From NCBI RefSeq assembly GCF_036346875.1, contig NZ_CP107852.1, forward strand, positions 62,001 to 126,000: a stretch of 64,000 bases of DNA, given 5' to 3'. The stretch's first letter is position 1; every line of letters starts with the position of its first letter. The position numbers and the translations under genes were made by a program. Positions 55,334 through 64,000 of the stretch are shown piece after piece. This DNA is from Nocardia sp. NBC_00508 (GTDB lineage Bacteria > Actinomycetota > Actinomycetes > Mycobacteriales > Mycobacteriaceae). The notes under the pieces were generated by a model, which had not been told where the DNA came from, made no database searches, and worked only from the letters and a program-made list of their open reading frames with translations.

Positions 55334-56100
55334 GCGGCGGGGATGGGGGCGCCCGCGGTGTAGCCGCCGTCTACGGCGAGCTCGGCACCGGTGATCAACG
55401 AGGCCTCGTCGCTGAGCAGGTAGAGCGCCGCGGTCGCGACTTCCTCCGCCTGGCCGAGCCGCCCCATGGGAACGAGCTTCAGCAGCAGTTCGAGCTCGTC
55501 GGCGGGCACACCTTCTTGGATGAGCGGAGTGTCGATCATCGTCGGGTGGATGGAGTTGATCCGAATGTTCTCGCGGGCGTACTGCAATGCCGCGGTTTTT
55601 GTCATCAGTCGGACCGCTCCCTTCGTGCCCTGATAGGCCGTCGCCAACCCGCTGCCGACAATGCCGTAGATCGACGAGAAGTTGACGATCGCGCCGCCAC
55701 CAGATCGCCGCATAGCGGGTACGACGGCCTTCATGCCCAACAGAACGCCCAGTTGGTTCACCGCGACAATCCGGTCGAATAGTTCCCGCGTCGTTTCCTC
55801 GAGGCCTTCCCCCCTGAAGATTCCAGCGTTGTTGCTGAGCGAGGTGACCGAACCGAATCGCCTTTCGGCCTCGTCCACCGCAGTAGCCCACGTGTTTTCA
55901 TCGGTGACATCACCGCGGAAGTAGGCAACCGGATGACCGGCGTCCTGCAATGGCTTCGCCACGTCGCGGAGGGCAGCGTCATTTACATCGAACAGAACCT
56001 GGGCCGCGCCCTCAGCTGCGAACAGGTTCGCCTGCGCGGCACCGATCCCCTTACCCGCTCCGCTGATGATCACGACCTTGCCGTCGAGCCGACCAACCAT
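55330..56100 (-). CDS. Short-chain dehydrogenase/reductase at the head of the pca operon
   Basis: A 256-residue SDR with VVIISGAGKGIGAAQANLFA, an Asp after strand 2 (LFDVNDAALRD) that favours NAD, LSNNAGIFRGEG, the catalytic Ser in VNFSSIYGIVGS and YQGTKGAVR. The C-terminus LITGAELAVDGGYTAGAP is typical. It is first in the leftward operon and divergent from the LysR gene. GAAGGAGA precedes the ATG at 56098-56100. Side-chain alcohol oxidation is a plausible role; it is not a standard pca enzyme. Confidence 0.92.
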   Translation of the reverse strand: MVGRLDGKVVIISGAGKGIGAAQANLFAAEGAAQVLFDVNDAALRDVAKPLQDAGHPVAYFRGDVTDENTWATAVDEAERRFGSVTSLSNNAGIFRGEGLEETTRELFDRIVAVNQLGVLLGMKAVVPAMRRSGGGAIVNFSSIYGIVGSGLATAYQGTKGAVRLMTKTAALQYARENIRINSIHPTMIDTPLIQEGVPADELELLLKLVPMGRLGQAEEVATAALYLLSDEASLITGAELAVDGGYTAGAPIPAA

Positions 56101-56212
56101 CGCTGCATCTCCTTCGTCGTCGAAGCGGCGGAGTCCGGCCATCTGCCGCTGTGATCCGCGCCGCATTCTTGGAGTCTTCTCTGCGCGGTGGCCCAGCGTC
56201 CAACGCCTCTTG

Positions 56213-56236
56213 ACACCGCAATTAATGCCCTGGTGT
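56213..56236. promoter_or_regulatory. Candidate LysR binding site
   Basis: In the gap between the SDR (start 56100) and the LysR gene (start 56246), ACACC (56213-56217) and GGTGT (56232-56236) form an inverted repeat around an AT-rich centre with ATTAAT. LysR regulators usually bind such interrupted dyads near their own start. The repeat is short, so this is only a candidate. Confidence 0.3.
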
Positions 56237-56245
56237 TATGAATGA

Positions 56246-57199
56246 GTGCACGTCGAGGTACACGAATTCGAGGCCGTCCTTGCACTGGCAGAGGACTTAC
56301 ATTTCACCCGCGCAGCCCAGCGGCTGCGGATGAACCAGGCCGCGTTGAGCCGTAAAATCGACCGTCTCGAACGACGGCTGGGTGCCAGGTTGTTCGAGCG
56401 GTCAACCCGCTCGGTCACCCTCACCGCAGCCGGCGAGCAACTCGCCGCCCGCGCGCGCACTGTGCTCGCCGATATCGAAGACGCCATCGCGGCCACCAGG
56501 CTGCACGGCAGACACGCCACCGGCGATCTGCATCTCGGGTTCATCGGCCACGTCGGCGCAGAAGTGCGAAATCGCTCGATCGAGCTGTTCTCCAGGCACA
56601 ACCCCCTCGTCCGGTTGCACCTGCACAGCTACGACCTGCGCGACCTGAGCAGTGGCGTAGTCTCGCGCGCTACCGACCTCGCGTTCGTCTGGCCGCCATT
56701 GCCCGCTCCCGGCATCGAACAGGACGTGCTGTACGAGGAGAAGCGAGTCGTTGTGCTGCCCAGTAGACATCCATACGCTGAGCGCGCCGCGATCACGCCA
56801 GCGGATATCGACTGCCCGGTGCTGGACATAGTCGGCGCCGATGACAACCCGGTCACCCGGGCGTGGAGCGACTTCTGGCATCTGCAGCCGGACCGCGGTG
56901 TACGCCGTCCTGTGGGTGCGATCGTCTCAACGGTTGACGAGTGGTTTCAGGCGGTGATGCGTGGTGTCGGCATCGGGACGGAGGTGGCGTCGGCCGCGGT
57001 GTACTACCCGTGGCCTGGTCTGGCCTACGTTCCACTTGATGAGGCACCCAACAGCTCGGTGGCGCTGGCTTGGCGCGCCGATAGCCCGCAGGCGATGATC
57101 GACGCGTTCCGCGCTGCCGCGGCCCAGGCCGTCTTGGACGTCCGACAGTCGATCAGCGCCCCGACATCGGCCGCGGCGGTTTACTCCTCATCGGAATAA
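56246..57199 (+). CDS. LysR-family transcriptional regulator
   Basis: A 317-residue LysR regulator. The N-terminal helix-turn-helix is FTRAAQRLRMNQAALSRKID with RLERRLGARLFERSTRSVTL. The effector domain (about 90-295) has DLHLGFIGHVGAEVRNRSIE and a usual two-lobed pattern. It starts at GTG 56246, divergent from the 11-gene aryl-alcohol/protocatechuate operon, and is the probable activator. A 4-hydroxybenzoate or protocatechuate effector is inferred. Protocatechuate operons of actinobacteria more often use IclR-type PcaR, which is not seen here. Confidence 0.92.
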   Translation: MHVEVHEFEAVLALAEDLHFTRAAQRLRMNQAALSRKIDRLERRLGARLFERSTRSVTLTAAGEQLAARARTVLADIEDAIAATRLHGRHATGDLHLGFIGHVGAEVRNRSIELFSRHNPLVRLHLHSYDLRDLSSGVVSRATDLAFVWPPLPAPGIEQDVLYEEKRVVVLPSRHPYAERAAITPADIDCPVLDIVGADDNPVTRAWSDFWHLQPDRGVRRPVGAIVSTVDEWFQAVMRGVGIGTEVASAAVYYPWPGLAYVPLDEAPNSSVALAWRADSPQAMIDAFRAAAAQAVLDVRQSISAPTSAAAVYSSSE

Positions 57200-58085
57200 C
57201 CCGCGGTGGTCAGCGTCTTCGCTGGACGTTTTTGTGCCGCAGGATATTTCGTCATGGGGGTCGAGTCCGGATGATGTGTTCACCCGTATTGCCGGGTGTT
57301 CGGGCGGGCAGAGCCCCGAGGATGGGCGAGGGCGTATCCGACGGGGTTGCTGGCACCGGTGAAGCGCAAGACTCCTGGCAGCTGGCCGAGGCGGTAAGCC
57401 CCGACGGATGCCAGCACATTCCGAACCGGGCGCGCTGGAGCGCCGAGATGGTGCGTGATCAGGTCCACTCGTACGTGGTCGACAATCGAGCTTCAGCAAC
57501 CACTTGGCGTGGCGGGCACGAGGACCGCCGGTGACCGCGACGTCGCCCCGCGGCGTGGTGGGTCTCCCGATGCTCGATCCACGGACGCTGCCGCTCCTCC
57601 TTACCCATCGCCAACAACTCACCCAACTTCCCCCACGCCACCTCATCCACCGGCGTATACACCTGCATCCACGCATGCGGCACCGACGGCAACGACATAC
57701 GGGTTGTCGTTGCCGACTCGCGGCACCGGACCCTGACCCGCAGATTGCGCACCAGGCGGCCGATGCGGCATCCGAAGCGGGCTCGCCGCCCGACCGGGCC
57801 AGGCGTGATCAGCGATCTGGTGCCGATCAGCGAACGTCCAGTGGAGGTCGAAACCCCTGCAGCATCGCTACGGTTACGCCGCAGACCTTCACCGCAGCCT
57901 CCCCGGACACGGGTTTCACCGGCCCAGGAAGTTCCCGCAGCACTCACGCTGCGGGACGCGCCGCTCCCGACCCACATCCGCCAGTTCGAAGTCGGTAAAT
58001 CGTTGAGGGACTTTAAGACATCGGTTCCTCGCGTACTCCTCTCGATCCCGCTCGCCGGACCCGCACCATCTGGCAGTACTCACAC
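57200..58085. other. Gene-poor stretch, no confident coding region
   Basis: Frames on both strands are long but Arg/Pro-rich, as in untranslated high-GC DNA. A - strand frame at about 57570-57735 reads SLPSVPHAWMQVYTPVDEVA followed by WGKLGELLAMGKEERQR, which looks protein-like. It has no clear start and then breaks down, so it may be a remnant. The stretch precedes an IS256-type 3' end and may be part of a degenerate insertion. Confidence 0.4.
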
Positions 58086-58089
58086 GCCC

Positions 58090-58331
58090 CGGCTTTGTCA
58101 GGGCTGCTCCCACCCTCCCCGGCACCTCCTGGATCAGCTGCCCTCAGCTCCTACCGGGCCGCTGCGACGACCCGACGGCAAAGGTCTCTCACCTCCACTC
58201 AAACCACAGCGCCTCACGGCGCACGAAGGCAGCCCTGAACGCCTTCGATATCACCTTCGAAGGCCGCCTGTCCGCCGGACGGAAATAGGAGAACCGAAAC
58301 CCCTTGTTACACAGTTAGATTGACAGTCCTC
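58090..58331 (+). mobile_element. IS256-family transposase 3' end and terminal region
   Basis: The + frame ends RRTKAALNAFDITFEGRLSA followed by GRK and a stop near 58288, matching the C-terminus of IS256 transposases ('W..ALNAF.I.F.GR'). The next bases, CCCCTTGTTACACAGTTAGA then TTGACAG, resemble the right end of such elements. The catalytic part is not readable upstream, so only a remnant is present, adjacent to pknK. Confidence 0.45.
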
Positions 58332-58408
58332 CACCCCACGCGCAACTGTGCTCGAGATAGGGATCAATGTTCTCGGCTCATTCGGGGACTGCGCCGGTCG
58401 GATCGAGG

Positions 58409-61400
58409 TCAAAACCCTTCTTGTTCGGCTTCCTCCACGATCCAGGCCGCGATCTGGGCGCGTGTGGTGAATCCGAGTTTGGTCAGGATGTGTTCGACGT
58501 GGCCTTGGGTAGTTCGTTGCGATGTCATCAATTTGGCGGCGATCTGCTTATTGCTGAGTCCTTGGGTGATCAGGTCGGCGACCTGCCGCTCACGCTTGGT
58601 CAATGTCGTGGATCTGCGCGCCGTGTCGGTGAGCTGTTCCCGGAGCGCGTACGCGACAGCAGCGGCTGCACTCATCGCCTCGCCTTGCCGGAAGGCCGCG
58701 TCGAATCTGCGTGTGCCAAGGGTGCGACGCGTCATTCGCTCACAGTCCTCGTGAAAGCGCGCGATGTTCAGGAAGGTGTTCCTTATGCTCCCCACTCGCA
58801 AGAGTCCCTGTGCGGCTCCCAGCAGAACAGCCGCGCGCTCGGCGTCGCCGTGGTCGGCGGCAGTCCAGGCCAGTGCCTCGAGACCGGACGCGGCGACCAT
58901 CGGGCTGTTCGGCCCTTGGTTGAGTCGGAGTGCTTTCTCGAGCAGCTGTTGGGCGCGGTCCCGTTCGCCTTGCTGCCATGCGGCAACGCCCATGTTGCGC
59001 AGCGCAGCCGAACGATAGAGTAGTTCGCCTTGCGCTTCGGTGATGGAAAGTACTCGGCGGTAATGCTCGATCGCCCGAGTTGTGTCGCCGCGCAGTCCGT
59101 ATGCCCAGCCGAAGAGGGTCAGAGCACTGATGTAGAGATCCCCCGTCATGTTCGAGCTGAGCATATCGACGGCACGTTCGAGGGAGGACAATGCGTTCGC
59201 CGCTTCGCCGCCGGCGAGAGCGAGGATGCCGTCGGCGTAGGCGATCTGCGCCTGGATCGCGGGGGTGGAGGAATGTCCGGCGAGCACTCGTCCCTGCTCC
59301 AGGAGGCTGGCCGCGGACTGGAAATCCCCCTGCAGCGCGGCCATCTGGCAGCCGACGCATAGCGCCTTGATGCGGCCGGGTACCATCGATTGTGCCCTTC
59401 GGTGGGCGAGGACGCGGTCGAGCCAGGATCGACCTTCCCCATACAGGCCACGAAAGCCCCAGAACTCGTACAGTGCTGCAGCTGTGCGCAACCCTGCTTC
59501 TGCCGCTTCCTGGGTGTCCTCGGACAGGCAGGATTCGAGTGCTTCGCGCAGGTTGGGTAGCTCCCGTTCGAGGCGGGCGATCCAGTCGAGCTGCCGGTGG
59601 CTGATCCACTCGGCTTCCGCATCGAGTGCCAACTGTTGGTAGCAGTCGCGGTGCTGTCGGCGCAGGTCCTGGTATTCGCCGGACTCCTGCAGTTTTTGTC
59701 GACCGTAGTCTCGGAGTGTGTCGAGCATCCGGATCCGCACGACGGTGTCGGATTCTTCCCGGATCAGGATGGACTTGTCGACCAGGGCAGACAGCACATC
59801 GAGGGTACTGTGCTCGAGCGCGGCGGTTTCCAAGCCGCTGGTGAGGTCGGTGCCGCATACCTGCTCGATGGCGTCGAGTTCGCAGCTGCCGGCGAACACC
59901 GACAGCCGGGCCCAGAGTCGCTGTTCGACCGGGGCGCACAACCCGTAGCTCCAGTCGATACACCACCGCAGCGTCTGTTGCCGTGACGGCGCGGTGCGGC
60001 TGCCACGGGTAAGGAGTGTGTATCGGTCGGTGAGCCGGGCCAGGATCTGGTCGGGTGACATTGTGCGCATTCGGGCCGCGGCAAGCTCGATCGCCAGCGG
60101 CAACCCGTCCAATTGGGCACAGATCCTGGTCACGGCGGACTTGTTGTCCTCATTGAGCTCGAAGCCCCGCACCGCTGCGGCGGCGCGGTCGGCGAACAAT
60201 GTCACCGCATCGAAACGCGGTAGCCCCAGAAGCGTCGGCTCCCGGTCGGGGTCCGGCACCGTCAGCGGCGTCACCCGCAGCACCGCTTCCCCGGCGACGT
60301 TGAGCGGTTCGCGGCTGGTGATGAGGATCCGCAGATCCGGACAGGCTCGCAGCAACGTCTCGTTCAGCTTCGCGATGGCCTCCACCACCTGCTCGCAGTT
60401 GTCCAACACGAGCAGAGTTTCTCGCGAGCTCAGAAATTGGACCAGAACCTCGAGCAAGGGATTGGCCGCCGCGTCCCGCACACCAAGGGTGGCCGCCACC
60501 ATATTGACCAGCAGCGAAGCGTCGGACACCTCGGCCAACTCGACCAACCACACCCCGTCACCGAAATCCCGGCGTGCCCCAGCCGCGGCCCGCAAGGCCA
60601 GCCGCGTCTTTCCGACACCCCCGATCCCGGTCAACGTCACCAGCCGCGACGCCGACAGGAGATTCTTCACCTCCGACAACTCGGTACGCCGGCCAACGAA
60701 ACTGGTCAGCTCGAGCGGCAGGTTGCCACTGCTGTCCCGAGCAACCGCCGCCGCTGGCGTGCGCCGTCCCCGCATCGGTGGCTTCTGGTCCCGGTGCTCG
60801 AGAATCGAATCGGCCTGCAACGCCATCTCGCCCACCGAAAACCCGTGACGCTGCTGCACCTGCCGAATGGTCTCCCCCAGCGCTGTCGCCGACGGCCGCT
60901 CATAGCGGTCGCGGCTCATCGCCGTTTCCACTACCGCCGACACGTCGTCGGGGATGCCGGTCTCCCGTAGGTCCGGCACCGGCTGGGTGGTGATCCGGAC
61001 AAACTGTGCCACCATTTTCTCGCCGCTACGGCGCTCGAAGGCGGCGTGCCCGGTCAGCGCACAGAACAAGGTGGCACCGAGTCCGTACACATCCGCGGCC
61101 GTCGTCGGCGTGTCCCCTTCGAGGACCTCCGGTGCGGTGAACGCCGGCGACCCGGTCACGATGCCCGAAATCGTCTGAAACCCGCCCGCGATGTGGGCGA
61201 TACCGAAGTCGGTCAATGCCGGCTCGCCGTACTCGGTAAGCAGAATATTCCCCGGTTTCACATCCCTATGCACGATATCGAGGCGATGCGCGCTGGCGAG
61301 GGCACCGGCGATCTTCACCCCGATCGCCAATACCTTCTCCATCGGAAGGGAACCATCCCGGCGGATCCACGCATCCAGGGAATCCAGCGGGTGGTAGGGC

Positions 61401-61708
61401 ATCACCAGATACGGGCGCCCGCTTTCGGTGGCACCCGTCTCCAGCACGGTGACGATGTTCGGATGCCCGGTCAACCGGCCCATCGCCCGGTGCTCCCGAA
61501 TAAACCGCGCCCGATTGTCTTCGTCCAACTCCGCGGTCAACACCTTCACCGCCACCGTCCGGTCCAACGCAACCTGCCAGCAGCGATACACCACGCCGAA
61601 ACCACCATGCCCGATCTCAACCGCATCCTCGAAACCAGCCGCAGCCAACTCCGCCGTGACGGGCGTTACCACCTCACGGCGCGTCCGCAGCAGATCATCA
61701 TCGGTCAT
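58409..61708 (-). CDS. pknK: PknK-like Ser/Thr kinase with AAA ATPase, TPR and LuxR domains
   Basis: A 1099-residue regulator with the architecture and length of mycobacterial PknK (about 1110). Kinase domain about 25-285: EIGHGGFGVVYRC, VAVKVL, VHRDVKPGNILL, LTDFGIAH, TAPEVLEGD. Then an NB-ARC/MalT-like ATPase (TGIGGVGKTRLALRAA, ETLLVLDNCEQVVE), a TPR region about 720-1000, and a C-terminal LuxR helix-turn-helix (LTKRERQVADLITQGLSNKQ, SQRTTQGHVEHILTKLGF). No membrane segment, so it is cytosolic. PknK proteins adjust translation and secondary metabolism in mycobacteria; targets here are unknown. Confidence 0.94.
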   Translation of the reverse strand: MTDDDLLRTRREVVTPVTAELAAAGFEDAVEIGHGGFGVVYRCWQVALDRTVAVKVLTAELDEDNRARFIREHRAMGRLTGHPNIVTVLETGATESGRPYLVMPYHPLDSLDAWIRRDGSLPMEKVLAIGVKIAGALASAHRLDIVHRDVKPGNILLTEYGEPALTDFGIAHIAGGFQTISGIVTGSPAFTAPEVLEGDTPTTAADVYGLGATLFCALTGHAAFERRSGEKMVAQFVRITTQPVPDLRETGIPDDVSAVVETAMSRDRYERPSATALGETIRQVQQRHGFSVGEMALQADSILEHRDQKPPMRGRRTPAAAVARDSSGNLPLELTSFVGRRTELSEVKNLLSASRLVTLTGIGGVGKTRLALRAAAGARRDFGDGVWLVELAEVSDASLLVNMVAATLGVRDAAANPLLEVLVQFLSSRETLLVLDNCEQVVEAIAKLNETLLRACPDLRILITSREPLNVAGEAVLRVTPLTVPDPDREPTLLGLPRFDAVTLFADRAAAAVRGFELNEDNKSAVTRICAQLDGLPLAIELAAARMRTMSPDQILARLTDRYTLLTRGSRTAPSRQQTLRWCIDWSYGLCAPVEQRLWARLSVFAGSCELDAIEQVCGTDLTSGLETAALEHSTLDVLSALVDKSILIREESDTVVRIRMLDTLRDYGRQKLQESGEYQDLRRQHRDCYQQLALDAEAEWISHRQLDWIARLERELPNLREALESCLSEDTQEAAEAGLRTAAALYEFWGFRGLYGEGRSWLDRVLAHRRAQSMVPGRIKALCVGCQMAALQGDFQSAASLLEQGRVLAGHSSTPAIQAQIAYADGILALAGGEAANALSSLERAVDMLSSNMTGDLYISALTLFGWAYGLRGDTTRAIEHYRRVLSITEAQGELLYRSAALRNMGVAAWQQGERDRAQQLLEKALRLNQGPNSPMVAASGLEALAWTAADHGDAERAAVLLGAAQGLLRVGSIRNTFLNIARFHEDCERMTRRTLGTRRFDAAFRQGEAMSAAAAVAYALREQLTDTARRSTTLTKRERQVADLITQGLSNKQIAAKLMTSQRTTQGHVEHILTKLGFTTRAQIAAWIVEEAEQEGF

Positions 61709-62211
61709 TGGCCGGATGCGATCCCATCAGCATGTCTCCGGAGGACACCAGGCAACATGCGCACACCTTTCGCCAAGGCCCAGCGTACCGCCGAAGAACG
61801 GCAAAGGGAGGGACCCCAGTTCTTCCATTCGATCACTTCAGCGAGGTCGAGGTTCGGCCGCCGACCCATGTCCGGGCCAGTGCTCGCAGGGCAGCTTATC
61901 CGGTGCTCACGGGCGTGTTCTGCCCGGTGCGGATCCGCCATTCATCGTCGCGGAACTCGGCGGTCAGGATGATCAGGCCGTGCATGGGGCAGTCCCGGAT
62001 TCCGGCCCGGTGACCGGCGGCATCGCTGTGGCCGTAGCTCGATCGTCGTGCACGGCCATTCAATCGAGGTCGGCTGGCAGTAGACGACATTCGAGTACCA
62101 AGGGCCTTGGATCGGGCCGGGGCGGAAGCGGTCGACGTCGCCATCCGGCTCGATTCTCCGCACTCCCTAGTTTCATCGATGCGTAGAGGCACCACTGGGC
62201 ACCTTTGGCGT
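61709..62211. other. Gap with a probable frameshifted remnant
   Basis: On the - strand, two adjacent frames (about 62165 to 61899) read VDRFRPGPIQGPWYSNVVYC with QPTSIEWPCTTIELRP, then after a frame change RDCPMHGLIILTAEFRDDEW and RIRTG. The composition is protein-like, but I do not recognise the family. It follows the maleylpyruvate isomerase in the same direction. The remainder to 61709 shows nothing. Confidence 0.3.
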
Positions 62212-62931
62212 TCAGAGCCAGCTGGGCGCGGCAACCGCCCGCCCCGTCGTGGTGATGCCGATCGCCCCGCGGCCGGTCGCCCAGCGAGTCACCGCGGCAA
62301 GCGAGCCTGTGATCGTGGTGCCGGTCGAGACCTCGGGCAGAACAGCGACCGGCGCTCGATCATCGACCCGATAGGCCAAACCCGCGCCGACATCCCGTTT
62401 GCGCCAGAAACTGACGACATCGTCGAGCAGGCTGCTCGAGATCACGTCGGGGAACACGTCGAAACGACCACCGTTGGCGAGGTCCACCGCGTGAATCCAC
62501 ACCTCGCGGCTGCGCATCCACAGTGTCTCCACGACCGGAACCGAACGCCCCTGCACAGTACGGACGTTCGTGTCCCAGGCCGCGTCCGGGAGGTTTCGCC
62601 ATTTCTCGTCGAGCCGCGCGACTGTGTGGTCGAACAAGTTCCGCAGGGCCGCTGGCGACATAGTGGCGCCCTCCTCGATGTCCCGCCCACGTTGCTCGGG
62701 CGAGGTATACATGGGTGTTTCGATACCCGTTGCCGCCCAGTCGAGCAGATTACCGAGGGCTACCGCGTTGTAACTCACATGCGCGATGAGGTGGCGGCGG
62801 GTCCAGCCCTTCAGCAGGGTCGGTTCCCCCAGTTCGTCATCGGTGAGCGCGGCGAGCCGCTCCGCGAAATAGGCGGTGCCACGGCGGGCGAGAAGCGATT
62901 GTTGGGTGCGAGCGAGATCGTGGAATCCCAT
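62212..62931 (-). CDS. Mycothiol-dependent maleylpyruvate isomerase family protein
   Basis: A 239-residue DinB-like protein. LLKGWTRRHLIAHVSYNAVA contains the metal-binding His region; SREVWIHAVDLANGGRFDVF and a C-terminal GSLAAVTRWATGRG domain match mycothiol-dependent maleylpyruvate isomerases. It follows the fumarylpyruvate hydrolase gene and a gentisate dioxygenase, so the function cis-trans isomerisation of maleylpyruvate in the gentisate pathway is well supported. ATG 62929-62931. Confidence 0.9.
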   Translation of the reverse strand: MGFHDLARTQQSLLARRGTAYFAERLAALTDDELGEPTLLKGWTRRHLIAHVSYNAVALGNLLDWAATGIETPMYTSPEQRGRDIEEGATMSPAALRNLFDHTVARLDEKWRNLPDAAWDTNVRTVQGRSVPVVETLWMRSREVWIHAVDLANGGRFDVFPDVISSSLLDDVVSFWRKRDVGAGLAYRVDDRAPVAVLPEVSTGTTITGSLAAVTRWATGRGAIGITTTGRAVAAPSWL

Positions 62932-62944
62932 CAGCGTGAGACTC

Positions 62945-63778
62945 CTATTTGACGATCGTCTTGTTCCGGACGGTCCCGAGGCCCTCGATGGTGACCTCGA
63001 CGGTCTCCCCGTTCTGGATGTAGACCTGGGGCTTGCGTGCGTGGCCGACACCGCCGGGAGTTCCGGTGCAGATGACGTCGCCCGGTTGCAGGGTGACGAT
63101 GTGGGAGATGTACTCGATCAACTTGGCGGGCTTGAATACCAGGTCGTCGGTGGTAGTGGTCTGCACCGTACGGCCTTCGAGCTTGGTCTCGAGCGTGCTT
63201 CCGAAAGTATACGAGTCCGTGGTGGTGAGGAAGGGACCGAAACCGGCCGTCTTCTCGAATGACTTGCCCTGGTCCCATTGCAGGGTGCGGGTTTGGTAGT
63301 CGCGCATCGTGTAGTCGTTGATGACCGAGTAACCGGCGATGTATGCCTCGGCGTCGGCTTCGTGCACCTGGTAGGCGGTCTTGCCGATGACGACGGCGAG
63401 TTCACCCTCCCAATCACATTGCGCCGCAGCATAGGTCGGGACGACGACATCATCATACGGCCCGGTCAGCGCTTCCCGGAACTTGGCGAACAAGGTCGGA
63501 TACGCGGGTAGTTCCCGTCCCATCTCCTTGATATGGGTCGCGTAGTTGAGGCCGACGCAGATGACTTTGCTCGGTTTCGGGACCACGGGGCCGTATTCGA
63601 CGCCCCCGAGCATGACCGCGACGCCACCGGCCGCTTCGGCGATAGTCCGCCAATCGGGGTCCGCGAGCAGGCCGGACACGTCAGCGAAACCATCGATGAC
63701 AGTGGCGAATTCATCGCTGTCCACGCGAGCGGCGGCGGTGGTGGCGTTCGAATCGAAGCGTAAGGTGGCGAGTCGCAT
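62945..63778 (-). CDS. Fumarylpyruvate hydrolase (FAH family)
   Basis: A 277-residue fumarylacetoacetase-fold hydrolase. [34 protein letters not shown] (metal ligands Glu-x-Glu), [36 protein letters not shown] and [16 protein letters not shown] are typical. In the gentisate pathway it splits fumarylpyruvate to fumarate and pyruvate. It lies four bases after the dioxygenase stop and 13 before the isomerase, forming one operon. Confidence 0.92.
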   Translation of the reverse strand: MRLATLRFDSNATTAAARVDSDEFATVIDGFADVSGLLADPDWRTIAEAAGGVAVMLGGVEYGPVVPKPSKVICVGLNYATHIKEMGRELPAYPTLFAKFREALTGPYDDVVVPTYAAAQCDWEGELAVVIGKTAYQVHEADAEAYIAGYSVINDYTMRDYQTRTLQWDQGKSFEKTAGFGPFLTTTDSYTFGSTLETKLEGRTVQTTTTDDLVFKPAKLIEYISHIVTLQPGDVICTGTPGGVGHARKPQVYIQNGETVEVTIEGLGTVRNKTIVK

Positions 63779-63782
63779 CGGA

Positions 63783-64000
63783 TCAGGCTCCTTCGGAAAT
63801 CTGGGTACGGTCGAAATGCAGGCGTTCGACGATCGGGGCGTCGGAGAACATGAACAGGTCCAGGCCGTGGTCGGTGTCGATGGACCATTCCGTCCAGGAC
63901 GGGACGGCGATCATGTCGCCCTTGCCGATCTCCGAGACCTTGTCCCCTAGGTGGAATCGTCCGGTGCCGTCGAATACCTGGTAGACCGACGAGCCGACGT
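63783..64000 (-). CDS. Gentisate 1,2-dioxygenase, C-terminal part (cut by window edge)
   Basis: The last 72 codons of a bicupin dioxygenase: [54 protein letters not shown]. This is the C-terminal cupin end of gentisate (or salicylate) 1,2-dioxygenase. The operon partners fix the choice of gentisate: ring cleavage to maleylpyruvate, then isomerase and hydrolase. The upstream part is outside the window. Confidence 0.85.
   Translation of the reverse strand, partial: VGSSVYQVFDGTGRFHLGDKVSEIGKGDMIAVPSWTEWSIDTDHGLDLFMFSDAPIVERLHFDRTQISEGA

Noticed and set aside
53858..55891. 677-codon version of the aldehyde dehydrogenase
   Set aside because: The first about 186 codons run out of frame through the SDR gene; ATG 55333 overlapping the SDR stop is the natural start.
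1..64000. tRNA, rRNA, CRISPR arrays, prophage or origin
   Set aside because: No repeats with regular spacers, no tRNA-like cloverleaf or rRNA sequence, and no phage structural genes were recognised on either strand.

Overview
The window is high-GC actinobacterial DNA, most likely Nocardia or a close relative. Supporting signs are GTG/TTG starts, four-base stop/start overlaps, a PknK-type kinase, a mycothiol-type maleylpyruvate isomerase, a fused HadAB-like dehydratase and abundant TetR/AraC/LysR regulators. This placement is inferred from gene content, not from a marker gene.

Layout. (1) 0-20 kb is a mosaic of small regulator/enzyme pairs: PucR with an acyl ligase, TetR with a flavin amine oxidase, a two-component system, proline dehydrogenase, a BKACE/TauD/quinone-reductase operon with AraC, and TetR with an SDR. 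Between them lie many gene remnants (deaminase, tautomerase, crotonase, MBL hydrolase, VOC protein, acyl-CoA ligase, CoA-transferase), several of which look like scars of internal deletions. (2) 20.3-40.8 kb is a hybrid NRPS-PKS gene cluster. A long leftward operon encodes NRPS (ArCP-Cy-A[Cys]-PCP), an OsmC-like protein, PKS-NRPS (KS-AT-ACP-Cy-PCP-Cy*-PCP-TE), a methyltransferase, a group-D flavin monooxygenase, a second methyltransferase that looks excised from an adenylation domain, a BBE-type flavin oxidase, a third methyltransferase and a MaoC-type dehydratase. A divergent rightward pair encodes an aldo/keto reductase and a fourth methyltransferase. The single Cys-activating A domain and three Cy domains point to a yersiniabactin-like thiazoline metallophore with an unusual domain order. 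The divergent promoter carries a Zur-like palindrome, which suggests zinc control. (3) 40.8-44.5 kb holds small enzyme and regulator genes plus IS481 and ECF-sigma remnants. (4) 44.7-57.2 kb is an 11-gene leftward operon (SDR, aldehyde dehydrogenase, alcohol dehydrogenase, pcaI, J, F, H, G, a pcaB-pcaD fusion, pcaC, pobA) with a divergent LysR gene. It would take an aryl alcohol through 4-hydroxybenzoate and protocatechuate to succinyl-CoA and acetyl-CoA. (5) 57.2-64 kb holds an IS256-type remnant, a PknK-like kinase/regulator and the end of a gentisate operon (gentisate dioxygenase, fumarylpyruvate hydrolase, maleylpyruvate isomerase).

How the cluster may work (inference). An aryl group enters the first carrier protein with the help of an enzyme not present here. 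Cysteine is added and cyclised, one malonyl unit is added by the KS-AT-ACP module, and one or two more cysteines follow before thioesterase release. The PKS protein has no ketoreductase or methyltransferase domain, so the stand-alone aldo/keto reductase, MaoC protein and methyltransferases would act in trans. No transporter, salicylate synthase, aryl-AMP ligase, MbtH protein or phosphopantetheinyl transferase is visible in the window.
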